The position numbers and the translations under genes are program-made. From contig NZ_LMGU01000001.1 of assembly GCF_001427525.1 (NCBI RefSeq), positions 248,001 through 312,000 of the forward strand: a stretch of DNA of 64,000 bases, written 5' to 3'. Position 1 is the stretch's first letter; the number at the start of each line of letters is the position of its first letter. The notes under the pieces are model-generated. The model had not been told where the DNA came from. It made no database searches and saw only the letters and a program-made list of their open reading frames with translations. This stretch comes from Microbacterium sp. Root61 (GTDB taxonomy: Bacteria; Actinomycetota; Actinomycetes; Actinomycetales; Microbacteriaceae). Shown piece after piece: positions 1 through 8,000 of the stretch.

Positions 1-2
1 CG

Positions 3-317
3 GTTCGCGTCGAACGGGCGGTCTCCTGGTGGGATGTGCTCGGCTTCACCGTGTGGCACGGGCTGACGATCTCGCTCGGCTTCTTCAACCAGGCCTGGTG
101 GGCCCCCGTGATGGTGCTGACGATCTTCGTCGCGGTCGCACTGTTCTGGCTCGAGCTGTGGCAGCTGTGGCGTGAGGCCAAGCCCTCCGCGATGGTGCTG
201 CACACCGCCGCGGGCGTCGGGTACATCCCGCCGCCGGCCGCGGAGAGACCGCGTTCGTCGTCCGCGGAGCAGGACTTCTTCGTGATCAGCGAGAAGCAGA
301 GCCCGCCCACTCCCTGA
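3..317 (+). CDS. Hypothetical membrane protein, 5' end outside the window
   Basis: The frame is open from the left edge to a TGA, leaving the last 104 codons; a GTG at position 36 is only an internal candidate start. Two hydrophobic stretches are visible, one around 'GFTVWHGLTISLGFF' and one around 'MVLTIFVAVALFWLELW', followed by a short polar tail rich in Pro, Ser and Glu that is probably cytoplasmic. I do not recognise a family. It lies upstream of the rplS promoter in the same direction and is separated from rplS by a 165-bp leader region. Whether it belongs to an upstream trmD-type operon cannot be seen from here. Confidence 0.6.
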   Translation, partial: VRVERAVSWWDVLGFTVWHGLTISLGFFNQAWWAPVMVLTIFVAVALFWLELWQLWREAKPSAMVLHTAAGVGYIPPPAAERPRSSSAEQDFFVISEKQSPPTP

Positions 318-322
318 CCGTT

Positions 323-351
323 TTGGCCGGTTGCGGCATTCATGGCAGAAT
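323..351 (+). promoter_or_regulatory. Candidate promoter of rplS
   Basis: TTGGCC at 323-328 and CAGAAT at 346-351 are separated by 17 bp, which fits a housekeeping sigma promoter in the gap before rplS. Transcription would begin near 358 and give a leader of about 125 nt. Confidence 0.4.
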
Positions 352-360
352 GGTTGTTTG

Positions 361-482
361 TGCCCTGACCCGGCTCTGCCTCAGGGGAGTTCCGCTGATC
401 GGATTCGATCGGCATCGGGCACGCTCCATCCTTTTCCCTCTCTCTCGCGGTCGACCTGTGGCGGCTGCAGGAAGTGACGATC
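361..482 (+). promoter_or_regulatory. Structured 5' leader of rplS (candidate ribosomal-protein leader)
   Basis: Two clear hairpins precede rplS. CCCTGA (363-368) pairs with TCAGGG (381-386) across 12 nt. GCTGATCG (394-401) pairs with CGATCGGC (406-413) across the loop GATT, with one G-U pair. A small CCTG/CAGG stem lies just before the ribosome-binding site. L19 genes in other bacteria can carry autoregulatory leaders; that this one does so is inference. Confidence 0.4.
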
Positions 483-830
483 ATGCAGATCCTCGACTCC
501 GTCGATGCGGCTTCGCTCCGCACCGACATCCCCAACTTCGCCCCCGGCGACAACGTGAAGGTTCACGTCAACATCACGGAGGGCACCCGCTCCCGTGTCC
601 AGGTCTTCCAGGGTGTCGTCATCGGCCGCCAGGGCGACGGCGTGCGCGAGACCTTCTGCGTTCGCAAGATCAGCTTCCAGGTGGGCGTCGAGCGCACCTT
701 CCCGGTGCACAGCCCGGTGATCGAGCGCATCGAGGTCGTCACCCGCGGTGACGTGCGTCGCGCGAAGCTCTACTACCTCCGCGAGCTCCGCGGCAAGAAG
801 GCCAAGATCAAGGAGAAGCGCGACCGCTAG
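483..830 (+). CDS. rplS: 50S ribosomal protein L19
   Basis: L19 sits at the interface of the large and small ribosomal subunits. The 115-residue product has the expected L19 length and conserved core: N-terminal '[12 protein letters not shown]', '[13 protein letters not shown]', '[12 protein letters not shown]' and the basic tail '[13 protein letters not shown]'. An in-frame GTG at 474 is possible, but ATG 483 matches where family members start and has AGGAAG about 8 nt upstream. The gene is monocistronic-looking: its own promoter and structured leader lie upstream and a strong terminator follows within 50 bp. Confidence 0.97.
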   Translation: MQILDSVDAASLRTDIPNFAPGDNVKVHVNITEGTRSRVQVFQGVVIGRQGDGVRETFCVRKISFQVGVERTFPVHSPVIERIEVVTRGDVRRAKLYYLRELRGKKAKIKEKRDR

Positions 831-844
831 TCGCTCGCTCCGAG

Positions 845-876
845 AGAACCCCACGACAGCAGTCGTGGGGTTTTCT
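845..876 (+). terminator. Rho-independent terminator of rplS
   Basis: An 11-bp perfect stem, AACCCCACGAC (847-857) and GTCGTGGGGTT (862-872), with loop AGCA, is followed by TTCT. It separates rplS from lepB. Confidence 0.9.
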
Positions 877-995
877 GCATCCCGGGCCGCGAAGTGCCTT
901 GGAATCGCTCGCGCGCAGGCTTCCGCGGCGGGTGGAGTGTGCGACCCTTGACGGTGCGGCCCTCCGATTCGCGGCGTGCCCTGTGAAGGACCCAG

Positions 996-1787
996 ATGAC
1001 GACCGAGAAGACGGCCCCCGCCGAACCGAGCTCCGCACCGGTGGCGGCCGCCAAGGCACCACCCCGCAAGCGCGGCTGGCTGGTGTTCCTGCGGGATGTG
1101 CTCGTGATCATCCTGATCGCGGTGCTGGTGTCCTTCCTGGTCAAGACCTTCCTGGTGCGCTCGTTCTACATCCCGTCCGGATCGATGGAGGATACCCTCC
1201 TCATCAAGGACCGCATCCTCGTCGACGAGATCACCCCGCGGTTCGGCGACTACGAGCGTGGCGACATCGTCGTCTTCCGCGACCCGGGCGGATGGCTGCC
1301 GCCGTCGACGGCGCCAGCGCGTTCTCCGATCCTCGAGGCGGGCGACTGGCTCCTTTCCCTGGTGGGGCTCTCCGCACCGGACAGCGACGACCACCTCATC
1401 AAGCGCATCATCGGGCTGCCCGGTGACCACGTGGTCTGCTGCAACGGCATCGGCCAGCTCACCGTGAACGATGTGCCCGTCGATGAATCCGACTACCTCA
1501 AGCTCAGCCCAGGCGATCCCGCATCCGCCGTCGCCTTCGATGTCGTCGTCCCGCCGCACTCGCTCTGGGTCATGGGGGACAACCGCAACCAGTCGAAGGA
1601 CTCGCGCTTCAACACGGATCAGCCCGGCAAGGGCTTCGTGCCGGTGGACAACCTCGTCGGCCGCGCGTTCCTGATCACGTGGCCGTTCAACCGCTTCGGC
1701 ACGCTCGACTTCCACCACGAGGTGTTCGCGGGAGTGCCGGCACCGTCCGCGTCCGCAGTGCCGACCCCGGCCGCCACTGCGCCATGA
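996..1787 (+). CDS. lepB: Signal peptidase I
   Basis: This membrane protease removes Sec and Tat signal peptides on the outer face of the membrane. The 263-residue protein has a basic, Pro/Ala-rich N-terminus, one transmembrane helix at about residues 33-52, and the catalytic serine in 'YIPSGSMEDTLL' (Ser63). The general-base lysine is in 'HLIKRIIGLPGD' (Lys136), and the family box 'VMGDNRNQSKDSR' is near the C-terminus. There is no second N-terminal helix, so it is the short Gram-positive type. It starts at ATG 996 after GAAGGA. Its stop overlaps the rnhB start by the ATGA arrangement, so the two are translationally coupled. The extreme C-terminus is a low-complexity Pro/Ala tail. Confidence 0.96.
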   Translation: MTTEKTAPAEPSSAPVAAAKAPPRKRGWLVFLRDVLVIILIAVLVSFLVKTFLVRSFYIPSGSMEDTLLIKDRILVDEITPRFGDYERGDIVVFRDPGGWLPPSTAPARSPILEAGDWLLSLVGLSAPDSDDHLIKRIIGLPGDHVVCCNGIGQLTVNDVPVDESDYLKLSPGDPASAVAFDVVVPPHSLWVMGDNRNQSKDSRFNTDQPGKGFVPVDNLVGRAFLITWPFNRFGTLDFHHEVFAGVPAPSASAVPTPAATAP

Positions 1788-2443
1788 CCGTCGTCGAGCC
1801 GCGGCTGACTCTGGAGCGCCGGCTCCTGAAGGAGCACACGCTCGTCATCGCGTGCGATGAGGTCGGGCGTGGCGCTTTGGCCGGGCCGGTCGCAGTGGGA
1901 GCGGCGGTGATGGATGCCTCGGGGGCTCGGCGCCGGATCCCGCAGGGTCTGCGCGACTCGAAGCTGGTGCCCGAGCCGAAGCGTGCCGACGTCGCCGCGC
2001 GGGCCGCCTCCTGGGTGCAGGCCAGCGCGGTCGGCTGGTCGAGCTCCGCGGAGATCGACCAGGTCGGCATCATGCGCGCTCTCGGCAACGCCGCGATCCG
2101 GGCCATCGCCGACCTGCGCGGGCAGGGCGTCATCGTCGAGGACGCCATTGTCCTGCTCGACGGCAACTACGACTACATCTCGCCGGCCGGCGGCACCGGT
2201 CTGAACGTGCGCCCGGTGATCAAGGCCGACCGTGACTGCGCGAGTGCGGCCGCGGCATCCGTCATCGCCAAAGTGGCGCGCGACGATCTGATGGCCGACC
2301 TGCATCAAGAGCTGCCCGCCTACAACTGGGCGCGCAACAAGGGGTACGCCAGCCCCGACCATCGCGAGGCGATCCGGGCGTTCGGCATCAGCGTGCATCA
2401 CCGCGCATCGTGGGCGATCGCCGACGCCCCGACCTTGTTCTGA
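1784..2443 (+). CDS. rnhB: Ribonuclease HII
   Basis: RNase HII cuts RNA within RNA-DNA hybrids and removes single ribonucleotides from DNA. The 219-residue product carries the family's 'CDEVGRGALAGP' motif with two acidic metal ligands, a third in 'VLLDGNYDY', and 'KADRDCASAAAASVIAKVARD' near the C-terminus. ATG 1784 was chosen because it overlaps the lepB stop (ATGA) and begins just before the conserved domain. Longer in-frame starts would run back into lepB. It is part of the rplS-lepB-rnhB-DUF2469-yraN order common in actinobacteria. Confidence 0.95.
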   Translation: MTVVEPRLTLERRLLKEHTLVIACDEVGRGALAGPVAVGAAVMDASGARRRIPQGLRDSKLVPEPKRADVAARAASWVQASAVGWSSSAEIDQVGIMRALGNAAIRAIADLRGQGVIVEDAIVLLDGNYDYISPAGGTGLNVRPVIKADRDCASAAAASVIAKVARDDLMADLHQELPAYNWARNKGYASPDHREAIRAFGISVHHRASWAIADAPTLF

Positions 2444-2486
2444 GCCCGCACCCACCCGACTGAGGCACGACGTGCTCCCGCGCACC

Positions 2487-2492
2487 TAGGAT
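2487..2492 (+). promoter_or_regulatory. -10 element (TAGGAT) before the DUF2469 gene
   Basis: TAGGAT ends 9 nt before the ATG at 2502, so the mRNA would have only a few leader nucleotides. No clear -35 is visible. Confidence 0.45.
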
Positions 2493-2501
2493 GGAAGCAC
2501 C

Positions 2502-2825
2502 ATGGATGACGAAGTCTTCGAAGACTATGACCGCGAGCTTGAGCTCGCGCTCTACCGCGAGTACCGCGACGTCGTTTCGCAGTTCCAGTACGTGATCGAG
2601 ACCGAGCGCCGGTTCTACCTGGCGAACGAGGTCAATGTCGTGCGTCGGGACACCGAGCACGACTTCTACTTCGAGATCTCGATGACCGACGTCTGGGTGT
2701 GGGACATCTACCGCGCCGACCGGTTCGTGAAGTCCGTGCGCGTGCTCACGTTCAAGGACGTCAACGTCGAAGAGCTGACGCGGCGCGACTTCCACCTGCC
2801 CGAGGAACTGTCCCTCGACAACTGA
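2502..2825 (+). CDS. DUF2469 family protein
   Basis: The 107-residue acidic protein matches the actinobacterial DUF2469 family: it opens with 'MDDEVFEDYDRELELALYRE', followed by 'FQYVIETERRFYLANEV' and 'WVWDIYRADRFVKSVRVLTFKDVN'. Its function is unknown. It has no signal peptide or membrane segment, so it should be cytosolic. It lies between rnhB and yraN in the same orientation, a conserved placement in this phylum. A TAGGAT box a few bases upstream suggests it has its own near-leaderless promoter in addition to any read-through from lepB-rnhB. Confidence 0.9.
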   Translation: MDDEVFEDYDRELELALYREYRDVVSQFQYVIETERRFYLANEVNVVRRDTEHDFYFEISMTDVWVWDIYRADRFVKSVRVLTFKDVNVEELTRRDFHLPEELSLDN

Positions 2826-2919
2826 GTTCGGCTCCTCCCCAGGGCGCTGGCGGGACAGAGTGATCCCCGTCGGCTGACCCGGTCGGAATCGTGCTGTGCG
2901 CGGCCGCGACGATGTTGTC

Positions 2920-3282
2920 ATGGCAGACAAGGACACGCTCGGTCGAGCCGGTGAAGAGCGTGCGGCGCGACACCTCGCGGCCGGCGGCTACACGGTGCTG
3001 GATCGCAACTGGCGCGGCGTCGACGGCGAGCTCGACATCGTCGTCGCGACCGCGCACGAGCTGGTGATCGTCGAGGTGAAGACGCGCCGCAGCGACGGGT
3101 ACGGGCATCCGTTCGAGGCGATCGACGTGCGCAAGCAGCGACGTCTGCAGCGACTGGCCCTCGCGTGGATCGCGGCCCATCCCGACGCCGTGCAGGGCCG
3201 ACGGCTTCGCATCGACGCGATCGCGGTGCTCGGCCCGGATCCGGCGACGGCCGAACTCGAGCATCTCAAGGACATCGCATGA
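2920..3282 (+). CDS. YraN family protein (UPF0102, endonuclease-like fold)
   Basis: The 120-residue product has the UPF0102/YraN nuclease-fold signature: 'GRAGEERAARHLAAGGYTVLDRNWR', then 'GELDIVVATAHELVIVEVKTRRS', where the E-x-D and E-x-K residues resemble the catalytic set of Holliday-junction resolvase-like enzymes. Activity is not firmly established for the family. ATG 2920 gives the usual family length; an upstream in-frame GTG at 2896 would add 8 residues unlike the family. The stop overlaps the comM start (ATGA), and its genome neighbourhood with comM, dprA and rnhB is widely conserved, hinting at a role in DNA processing. Confidence 0.9.
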   Translation: MADKDTLGRAGEERAARHLAAGGYTVLDRNWRGVDGELDIVVATAHELVIVEVKTRRSDGYGHPFEAIDVRKQRRLQRLALAWIAAHPDAVQGRRLRIDAIAVLGPDPATAELEHLKDIA

Positions 3283-4805
3283 CCGTCGCGCGCACGTGGG
3301 CGGTGGCCCTGTCCGGCATCGCCGGCGAACTCGTCGAGGTCGAAGCCGATCTGTCCAGTCAGATCCCCGAGTTCCGGCTCATCGGTCTGCCCGACAAGGC
3401 CCTCGGTGAGGCCGTGCAGCGCGTGCGCAACGCATGCGCGAACAGCGACCTCCCGCTGCCGCGGCGGCGACTCACCGTGAATCTCTCACCGGCGAGCCTG
3501 CCCAAGAACGGCTCGGGGTTCGACGTCGCGATCGCGATCGCCTCCTTGGCGACGGACGTCCCGATGGATGCCGCGTCCCTGGCCGCGACGGTGCACATCG
3601 GCGAGCTCGGACTGGACGGTCGATTGCGTCCGGTCCCTGGCGTGCTGCCGGCCGTGCTCGTCGCACTCCGTGAGGGCAAACGCCGCGCCGTGGTGCCGCG
3701 CGCCAACCTGGACGAAGCCGAGCTGGTCGACGACATCGAGGTGCTCGGGGCGATCAGTCTCGCCGACGTCGCCCGGTGGCACGGCGCCGATATCGAGGCG
3801 CGCGAGCAAGCCGTCGTGCCGGGGCCGTGGCGCCCGGCATCGCCGTCCTCGCCGTTGGAGCTCGCCGAGGTCATCGGCCAGCGGGATGCGGTCGAGGCGC
3901 TGGTCGTCGCCGCAGCCGGCGGGCACCACCTCCTCATGAGCGGACCACCGGGTGCGGGAAAGACGATGCTGGCGCGGCGCCTCCCGGGCATCCTGCCGCC
4001 ACTGGCCGACGACGCGGCTCTGGCCGCGGCATCCATCCGCTCGCTGGCGGGGGAGTCGATCGACGCGCTGCCCCGCGTCCCTCCCTTCGAAGCTCCGCAC
4101 CACAGCGCGAGCGTGGCGGCGCTGGTCGGCGGGGGGAGCCGGGTCATCCGCCCCGGCGCTATCGCCCGCGCGAGCGAGGGAGTGCTGTTCCTGGACGAGG
4201 CGGGCGAGTTCGCCGCGCCCGCGCTCGACGCGCTCCGACAACCCTTGGAGACGGGGTCGATCACCATCCATCGCGCCGGGGCGACAGCGTCCTTCCCCGC
4301 CCGGTTCCAGCTCGTGATCGCGACCAACCCGTGCCCGTGCGGCAACTACGGAGTACCCGGCGGCGCGTGCATCTGCCCGCCACAGGCGATCCGGCGGTAC
4401 CTCGGACGACTCTCCGGCCCGCTGATCGACCGCATCGACATCGAGCTGGCGATGACGCGTGTCTCGTCTGCTCACGCGGGCGCCGGAGTCACGGGCGTGT
4501 CGACGCTGGTGGCGCGCGAGCGAGTGCTCGCGGCCCGGGACCGGGCCGCACGGCGGCTGCGGTCGACGCCGTGGCGGGTCAACGCGGATGTCTCCGGCGA
4601 ATGGCTGCGCCACGGGCCGTATGCACCCCCGCCGATCGCGCGACGACCGCTGGATGCCGCGCTGCATCGTGGTGCCATCACGCTGCGCGGATATGACCGA
4701 GTGCTGCGCGTGGCGTGGTCGATCAGCGACCTGGACGCCCGGGACGCCCCGACGGTGCACGACATCGGTCGTGCGCTCTATCTGAAGAAGGGGATCACCT
4801 CATGA
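3279..4805 (+). CDS. comM: YifB/ComM-type Mg chelatase-like AAA+ ATPase
   Basis: ComM-type proteins are hexameric AAA+ ATPases; in naturally competent bacteria ComM is a branch-migration helicase that helps integrate incoming DNA. The 508-residue protein has the N-terminal ChlI-like domain ('LIGLPDKALGEAVQRVRNA', 'RLTVNLSPASLPKNGSGFD'), a Walker A 'SGPPGAGKTMLARRLPGIL' at about residue 220, a Walker B 'GVLFLDEAGEF', the Cys-rich loop 'NPCPCGNYGVPGGACICPP', and a C-terminal Mg-chelatase helical domain. ATG 3279 is chosen by overlap with yraN. It couples by ATGA to dprA, which supports a shared role in processing single-stranded DNA. No uptake genes are in the window, so competence itself is not shown. 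Confidence 0.93.
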   Translation: MTVARTWAVALSGIAGELVEVEADLSSQIPEFRLIGLPDKALGEAVQRVRNACANSDLPLPRRRLTVNLSPASLPKNGSGFDVAIAIASLATDVPMDAASLAATVHIGELGLDGRLRPVPGVLPAVLVALREGKRRAVVPRANLDEAELVDDIEVLGAISLADVARWHGADIEAREQAVVPGPWRPASPSSPLELAEVIGQRDAVEALVVAAAGGHHLLMSGPPGAGKTMLARRLPGILPPLADDAALAAASIRSLAGESIDALPRVPPFEAPHHSASVAALVGGGSRVIRPGAIARASEGVLFLDEAGEFAAPALDALRQPLETGSITIHRAGATASFPARFQLVIATNPCPCGNYGVPGGACICPPQAIRRYLGRLSGPLIDRIDIELAMTRVSSAHAGAGVTGVSTLVARERVLAARDRAARRLRSTPWRVNADVSGEWLRHGPYAPPPIARRPLDAALHRGAITLRGYDRVLRVAWSISDLDARDAPTVHDIGRALYLKKGITS

Positions 4806-6034
4806 GCGTGGGCGATCTGTCTCCGCGTGTGCTGCGCGCGTCGCTGTCCGGCGTCGTGGATGACGGGCTGGATGACGATGCCGTCCTGCGACGTTTCGCG
4901 ACGGTCGTCTGGAACGCGCTCACGGAGCCCGGCGATGGGGTCGCCGGGCGGCTGGTGGGCGTTCTCGGACCTGTGGAAGCGCTGCGCGCGATCGTGCGCG
5001 ACGGCGGTGCGCCTGCCGCAGCGGCCCACGCAGGCGTCGCGTCCGAGGAGTACGTGAAGGGGGTGGCCCGATGGCGGCTGCGGATGCAGCGTGCCGCGAT
5101 CGACGCCTCGCTCGCCGCCGCCCGCCGAACCGGCGTCAGGCTGGTCGTCCCCGACGATCCGGAGTGGCCGTCGCAGGTCGACGACCTCGGCGCGCACGGT
5201 CCGCTGTGCCTGTGGGTCAAGGGCGATCCCGGCGTGCTCGCGCGGCTGCAGCCGTCCGTCGCGCTGGTCGGCGCCCGCGCGGCCACCGGGTACGGCGAAC
5301 ACGTCGTGATGGAGCTCGCCGCCGAGCTCGCCGGAAGCGGCATTCCGATCGTGTCGGGCGCCGCGTATGGCATCGACGGGATGGCGCACCGCGCCGCCTT
5401 GGCTGCCGGGGGACTGACGGTGGCACTGCTTGCGGGTGGTGTCGACCGGCCGTATCCGTCGGGTCACGCCGAGCTGATCGAGCGGATCGCTCTGAGCGGC
5501 GCCGCGGTGAGCGAGGTCCCCTGCGGGTCGACCCCCACCAAATGGAGGTTTTTGCAGAGGAACAGGTTGATTTCCGCGCTCAGCGACGTGACGGTCGTCG
5601 TGGAGGCGGGCTGGCGCAGCGGCTCGCTCAACACCGCAGGGCACGCCGCGTCTCTGGGCCGAGGACTCGGCGCCGTTCCCGGCCCGGTCACCAGCGCCGC
5701 CTCCGCGGGATGCCACCGTCTTCTGCGCGAGTTCGATGCCCGCTGCATCACGAGCGCCGATGACGTGCGCGAACTTCTGGGGCTCGATGGGGCGGTGCGG
5801 GCGGCGGCAGTCGATCCTGAGGCGTCGGCCCGGCCCGCGACCGACGATCGGACCCGCGTGCGGGATGCACTGAGCGTGCGGGTCTGGCGCGACGCCGAGG
5901 ACCTCGCCCGCCGCAGTGGGATGTCGCGGAGCGAGGTCGAATCGCATCTCGGGCTGCTGCGACTCGAGGGAGAGGTCGACGGGGGCGTGCAGGGCTGGCG
6001 GCGAATGACGCCTGTACCCCGCGCTCGAGGCTGA
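4802..6034 (+). CDS. dprA: DNA-processing protein DprA (Smf)
   Basis: DprA binds incoming single-stranded DNA and loads RecA. The 410-residue protein has an N-terminal helical region, the Rossmann-like core with 'VALVGARAATGYGEHV' and 'IVSGAAYGIDGMAHRAAL', the 'GGVDRPYPSGHAELIERI' segment and 'AVPGPVTSAASAGCHRLL'. A C-terminal winged-helix-like domain follows ('DLARRSGMSRSEVESHLGLLRLEGEV'). ATG 4802 overlaps the comM stop. The N-terminal part (about the first 110 residues) is less conserved than the core. No frameshift or missing motif is visible. Confidence 0.94.
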   Translation: MSVGDLSPRVLRASLSGVVDDGLDDDAVLRRFATVVWNALTEPGDGVAGRLVGVLGPVEALRAIVRDGGAPAAAAHAGVASEEYVKGVARWRLRMQRAAIDASLAAARRTGVRLVVPDDPEWPSQVDDLGAHGPLCLWVKGDPGVLARLQPSVALVGARAATGYGEHVVMELAAELAGSGIPIVSGAAYGIDGMAHRAALAAGGLTVALLAGGVDRPYPSGHAELIERIALSGAAVSEVPCGSTPTKWRFLQRNRLISALSDVTVVVEAGWRSGSLNTAGHAASLGRGLGAVPGPVTSAASAGCHRLLREFDARCITSADDVRELLGLDGAVRAAAVDPEASARPATDDRTRVRDALSVRVWRDAEDLARRSGMSRSEVESHLGLLRLEGEVDGGVQGWRRMTPVPRARG

Positions 6035-6139
6035 ATCGGAGGAATGCCGCAGCGCGAGACCGTGGTGGGTGCGAGAGCCGCGCGTGGGTTCGCGGAGCGG
6101 CTGCCCTCCGCTGTCGGCACAGCAGGGCATGCTGGGGGC

Positions 6140-7051
6140 ATGGAGATGAGCGCGGCCGTGGCGGCATGGACGGGGCATCTGAGCGATGTCCGCCGTCTCT
6201 CGCCCGCGACCGTGCGCGCCTACCGGTCGGACCTCGTAGACCTGATCGAGACGATCGGCGACCTCCCGGTCGAGCAGGTCGATCTCGAGCATCTGCGCGA
6301 ATGGCTGTGGAGCGCCACGAAGGCGGGGAAGGCGCGCTCCACGATCGCGCGGCGCACGGCATCTGCCCGGGCATTCTTCGATTGGCTGCTGGAAACCGAG
6401 CAGATTCCGACCGACCCGAGTCTGCGCCTCATCGCGCCGAAGCGCGGCCGCACCCTGCCGCGCGTGGCCACCGCGGATGCGATGACGCTGGTGCTGGATG
6501 CCGCGGCCGCACGGGCCGCGACCGAGGATCCGATCGCGCTGCGCGACCACGCTCTGCTCGAGTTGCTCTACGCCGCCGCGGTGCGTGTCTCGGAGGTGTG
6601 CGGCCTCGATCTCAACGACGTGGATCCGTCCCGTGCCACCGCCCGCGTGCTCGGCAAGGGCGCGAAAGAGCGCGTGGTTCCGTACGGCGCACCCGCGGCT
6701 CGGGCGCTGGACGCGTACCTCAGGATCGGCCGACCGGCTCTGCTCACGCGCGCGGCAGCCGACGTAGCCGCGACACCTGCGCTGTTCCTCGGCGCACGCG
6801 GTGGACGGCTGTCGCAGCGCACCGCCTACGACGTCGTCTCACGCACGATCGGTCCCGTCATCGGGTCCAGCGCCGTCGGGCCCCACGCCCTGCGCCACTC
6901 GGCCGCGACCCACCTGCTCGACGGCGGAGCCGACCTCCGCGCGGTGCAGGAGATGCTCGGTCACGCCAGCCTCGGCACGACCCAGATCTACACCCACGTC
7001 TCGAGCGAGCGACTGACCGCGACGTACAAGCTCGCGCACCCCCGCGCCTGA
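6140..7051 (+). CDS. xerC: Tyrosine recombinase XerC
   Basis: XerC with XerD resolves chromosome dimers at dif. The 303-residue product has the N-terminal SAM-like core-binding domain ('[17 protein letters not shown]') and the C-terminal catalytic domain. The active-site set is visible: Arg in '[14 protein letters not shown]', Lys in '[11 protein letters not shown]', '[15 protein letters not shown]', His in '[16 protein letters not shown]' and the nucleophile Tyr in the same motif. ATG 6140, after GGGGG-rich DNA, fits family length; in-frame starts back to 6044 would add 32 residues unlike the family. The position right after dprA is typical for xerC rather than xerD. Confidence 0.92.
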   Translation: MEMSAAVAAWTGHLSDVRRLSPATVRAYRSDLVDLIETIGDLPVEQVDLEHLREWLWSATKAGKARSTIARRTASARAFFDWLLETEQIPTDPSLRLIAPKRGRTLPRVATADAMTLVLDAAAARAATEDPIALRDHALLELLYAAAVRVSEVCGLDLNDVDPSRATARVLGKGAKERVVPYGAPAARALDAYLRIGRPALLTRAAADVAATPALFLGARGGRLSQRTAYDVVSRTIGPVIGSSAVGPHALRHSAATHLLDGGADLRAVQEMLGHASLGTTQIYTHVSSERLTATYKLAHPRA

Positions 7052-7096
7052 CGTCGCGTCACTGGGACGGACGAACCCGCGCACCCCGCGCCTGAC
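7033..7096 (+). repeat. 20-bp near-perfect direct repeat at the 3' end of xerC
   Basis: CGCGCACCCCCGCGCCTGAC (7033-7052, covering the xerC stop) recurs at 7078-7096 with one C missing. The second copy is noncoding and sits just before the convergent M23 peptidase gene. It probably arose by a small local duplication. Confidence 0.6.
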
Positions 7097-7107
7097 CGGC
7101 CCGCCGC

Positions 7108-7686
7108 TCACGGCAGGTCGGCGCAGCAGGGCAGCAGCACGGCCCGCGGGATCCCGCCGAGCAGGAGCAGTGGATTGATGTACTCCCCATCCCGCCGCAC
7201 TCCGAAGTGCAGGGTCCCGGTGGCCGCGTGTCCGCCGACCGAGAGCACGGCGACCTCCTGACCGCGCTCGACCGACGCCCCGACCTCCACGCCCGGAACG
7301 ACCGGCTCCAGGGTCGTCACCAGCCCGTCGCCGTGATCGATCGTGACGATGCCCCGCCCGGCGATCGATCCCACGAACGCCACCACTCCGGCCGCCGGCG
7401 CACGGACCTCCGGCCCGCCGACCGCCTCCAGGTCGATGCCGCGGTGGCCTGGACCGTATTCATGCGCCGGAGCCGCATACCCACGTGCGATGCGGAACCC
7501 GGCAAGCGGCCACACCCAGTCGCGTCGAACGAGGTCGTCGTCGCCGGGAGCGACGTGCGGTGTCGCGACAGGGGGACCGATCGCGGCCCCGGCCGACGCG
7601 TCGCCCGGTCCGACGAGCGCCGCGACGAGCAGGATCACCGCCACGGCACACCAGGTGCGCGCGCGGGACGCGGGAGGACGAGGCAT
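7108..7686 (-). CDS. Secreted M23 (LytM-type) peptidase domain protein
   Basis: The 192-residue product starts with an arginine-containing n-region and a hydrophobic core ('CAVAVILLVAALVG') typical of a Sec signal peptide. It then has a single M23 domain: 'GHRGIDLEAVGGPEVRAPAAG' supplies the first zinc-ligand His and Asp, and 'GTLHFGVRRDGEYINPLLLL' the HxG pair. M23 enzymes cleave peptide cross-links in peptidoglycan or act as degenerate activators of amidases; the key ligands look present, so activity is plausible. It is convergent with xerC and divergent from rpsB, and appears to be transcribed alone. Confidence 0.88.
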   Translation of the reverse strand: MPRPPASRARTWCAVAVILLVAALVGPGDASAGAAIGPPVATPHVAPGDDDLVRRDWVWPLAGFRIARGYAAPAHEYGPGHRGIDLEAVGGPEVRAPAAGVVAFVGSIAGRGIVTIDHGDGLVTTLEPVVPGVEVGASVERGQEVAVLSVGGHAATGTLHFGVRRDGEYINPLLLLGGIPRAVLLPCCADLP

Positions 7687-7805
7687 CCGCCGAGTGTGGG
7701 GGTCAGCGGGTGCCCGCGACGCCGCGGCGCTCGCACCGGGGGAGTGGGCGTCTCGGCCCCTCGATGGGGAGGAGCCGTGCGACGTCGGGAACCGAGTGCT
7801 CCTGA

Positions 7806-7811
7806 TACACT
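7806..7811 (+). promoter_or_regulatory. Extended -10 promoter element of rpsB
   Basis: TACACT at 7806-7811 is preceded by TG at 7803-7804, an extended -10 arrangement. No good -35 hexamer is visible. The predicted start near 7818 gives an rpsB leader of about 180 nt. Confidence 0.5.
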
Positions 7812-8000
7812 GGATCCTGCACCTCGCTTGTCGGGGTGACTACGCGTGCCCACAGCGCTCATCGAGCGTGGCATCCACTCCCATCGGTCTCACTCGTTCA
7901 TTCGAGGGAGCGGGAGTGTGCCGGGCACCAGGCTCGCCGGTCAACAGACGCGGCGGATTACCGCAAAACGGCGCTTCGGCGCCGAGAACAGGAGACGACC
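7812..8000 (+). promoter_or_regulatory. Structured 5' leader of rpsB
   Basis: This is most of the 314-bp gap between the M23 gene and rpsB. It contains a long hairpin whose outer arms are CACTCCC (7876-7882) and GGGAGTG (7912-7918), with CTC/GAG and CTCG/CGAG pairs inside. It also has a very stable CGGCGC-TTCG-GCGCCG tetraloop hairpin (7969-7984). The tetraloop ends 16 nt before the rpsB ATG, next to the AGGAG ribosome-binding site, so it could influence initiation. S2 is known to repress its own operon in E. coli; a similar role here is inference. The upstream part, 7687-7805, shows nothing else identifiable. Confidence 0.4.

Noticed and set aside
381..1718. A 445-residue minus-strand frame opposite rplS and lepB
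   Set aside because: It is antisense to two certain genes and has the Arg/Ala/Asp-rich make-up of GC-rich shadow translation; the same applies to the long minus-strand frames opposite comM, dprA, rpsB-tsf and gatB.
5441..5600. A possible frameshift in dprA around the run 'TTTTTGCAG'
   Set aside because: The frame continues cleanly through 'TKWRFLQRNRLISALSD', which matches the family, so no frameshift is needed.
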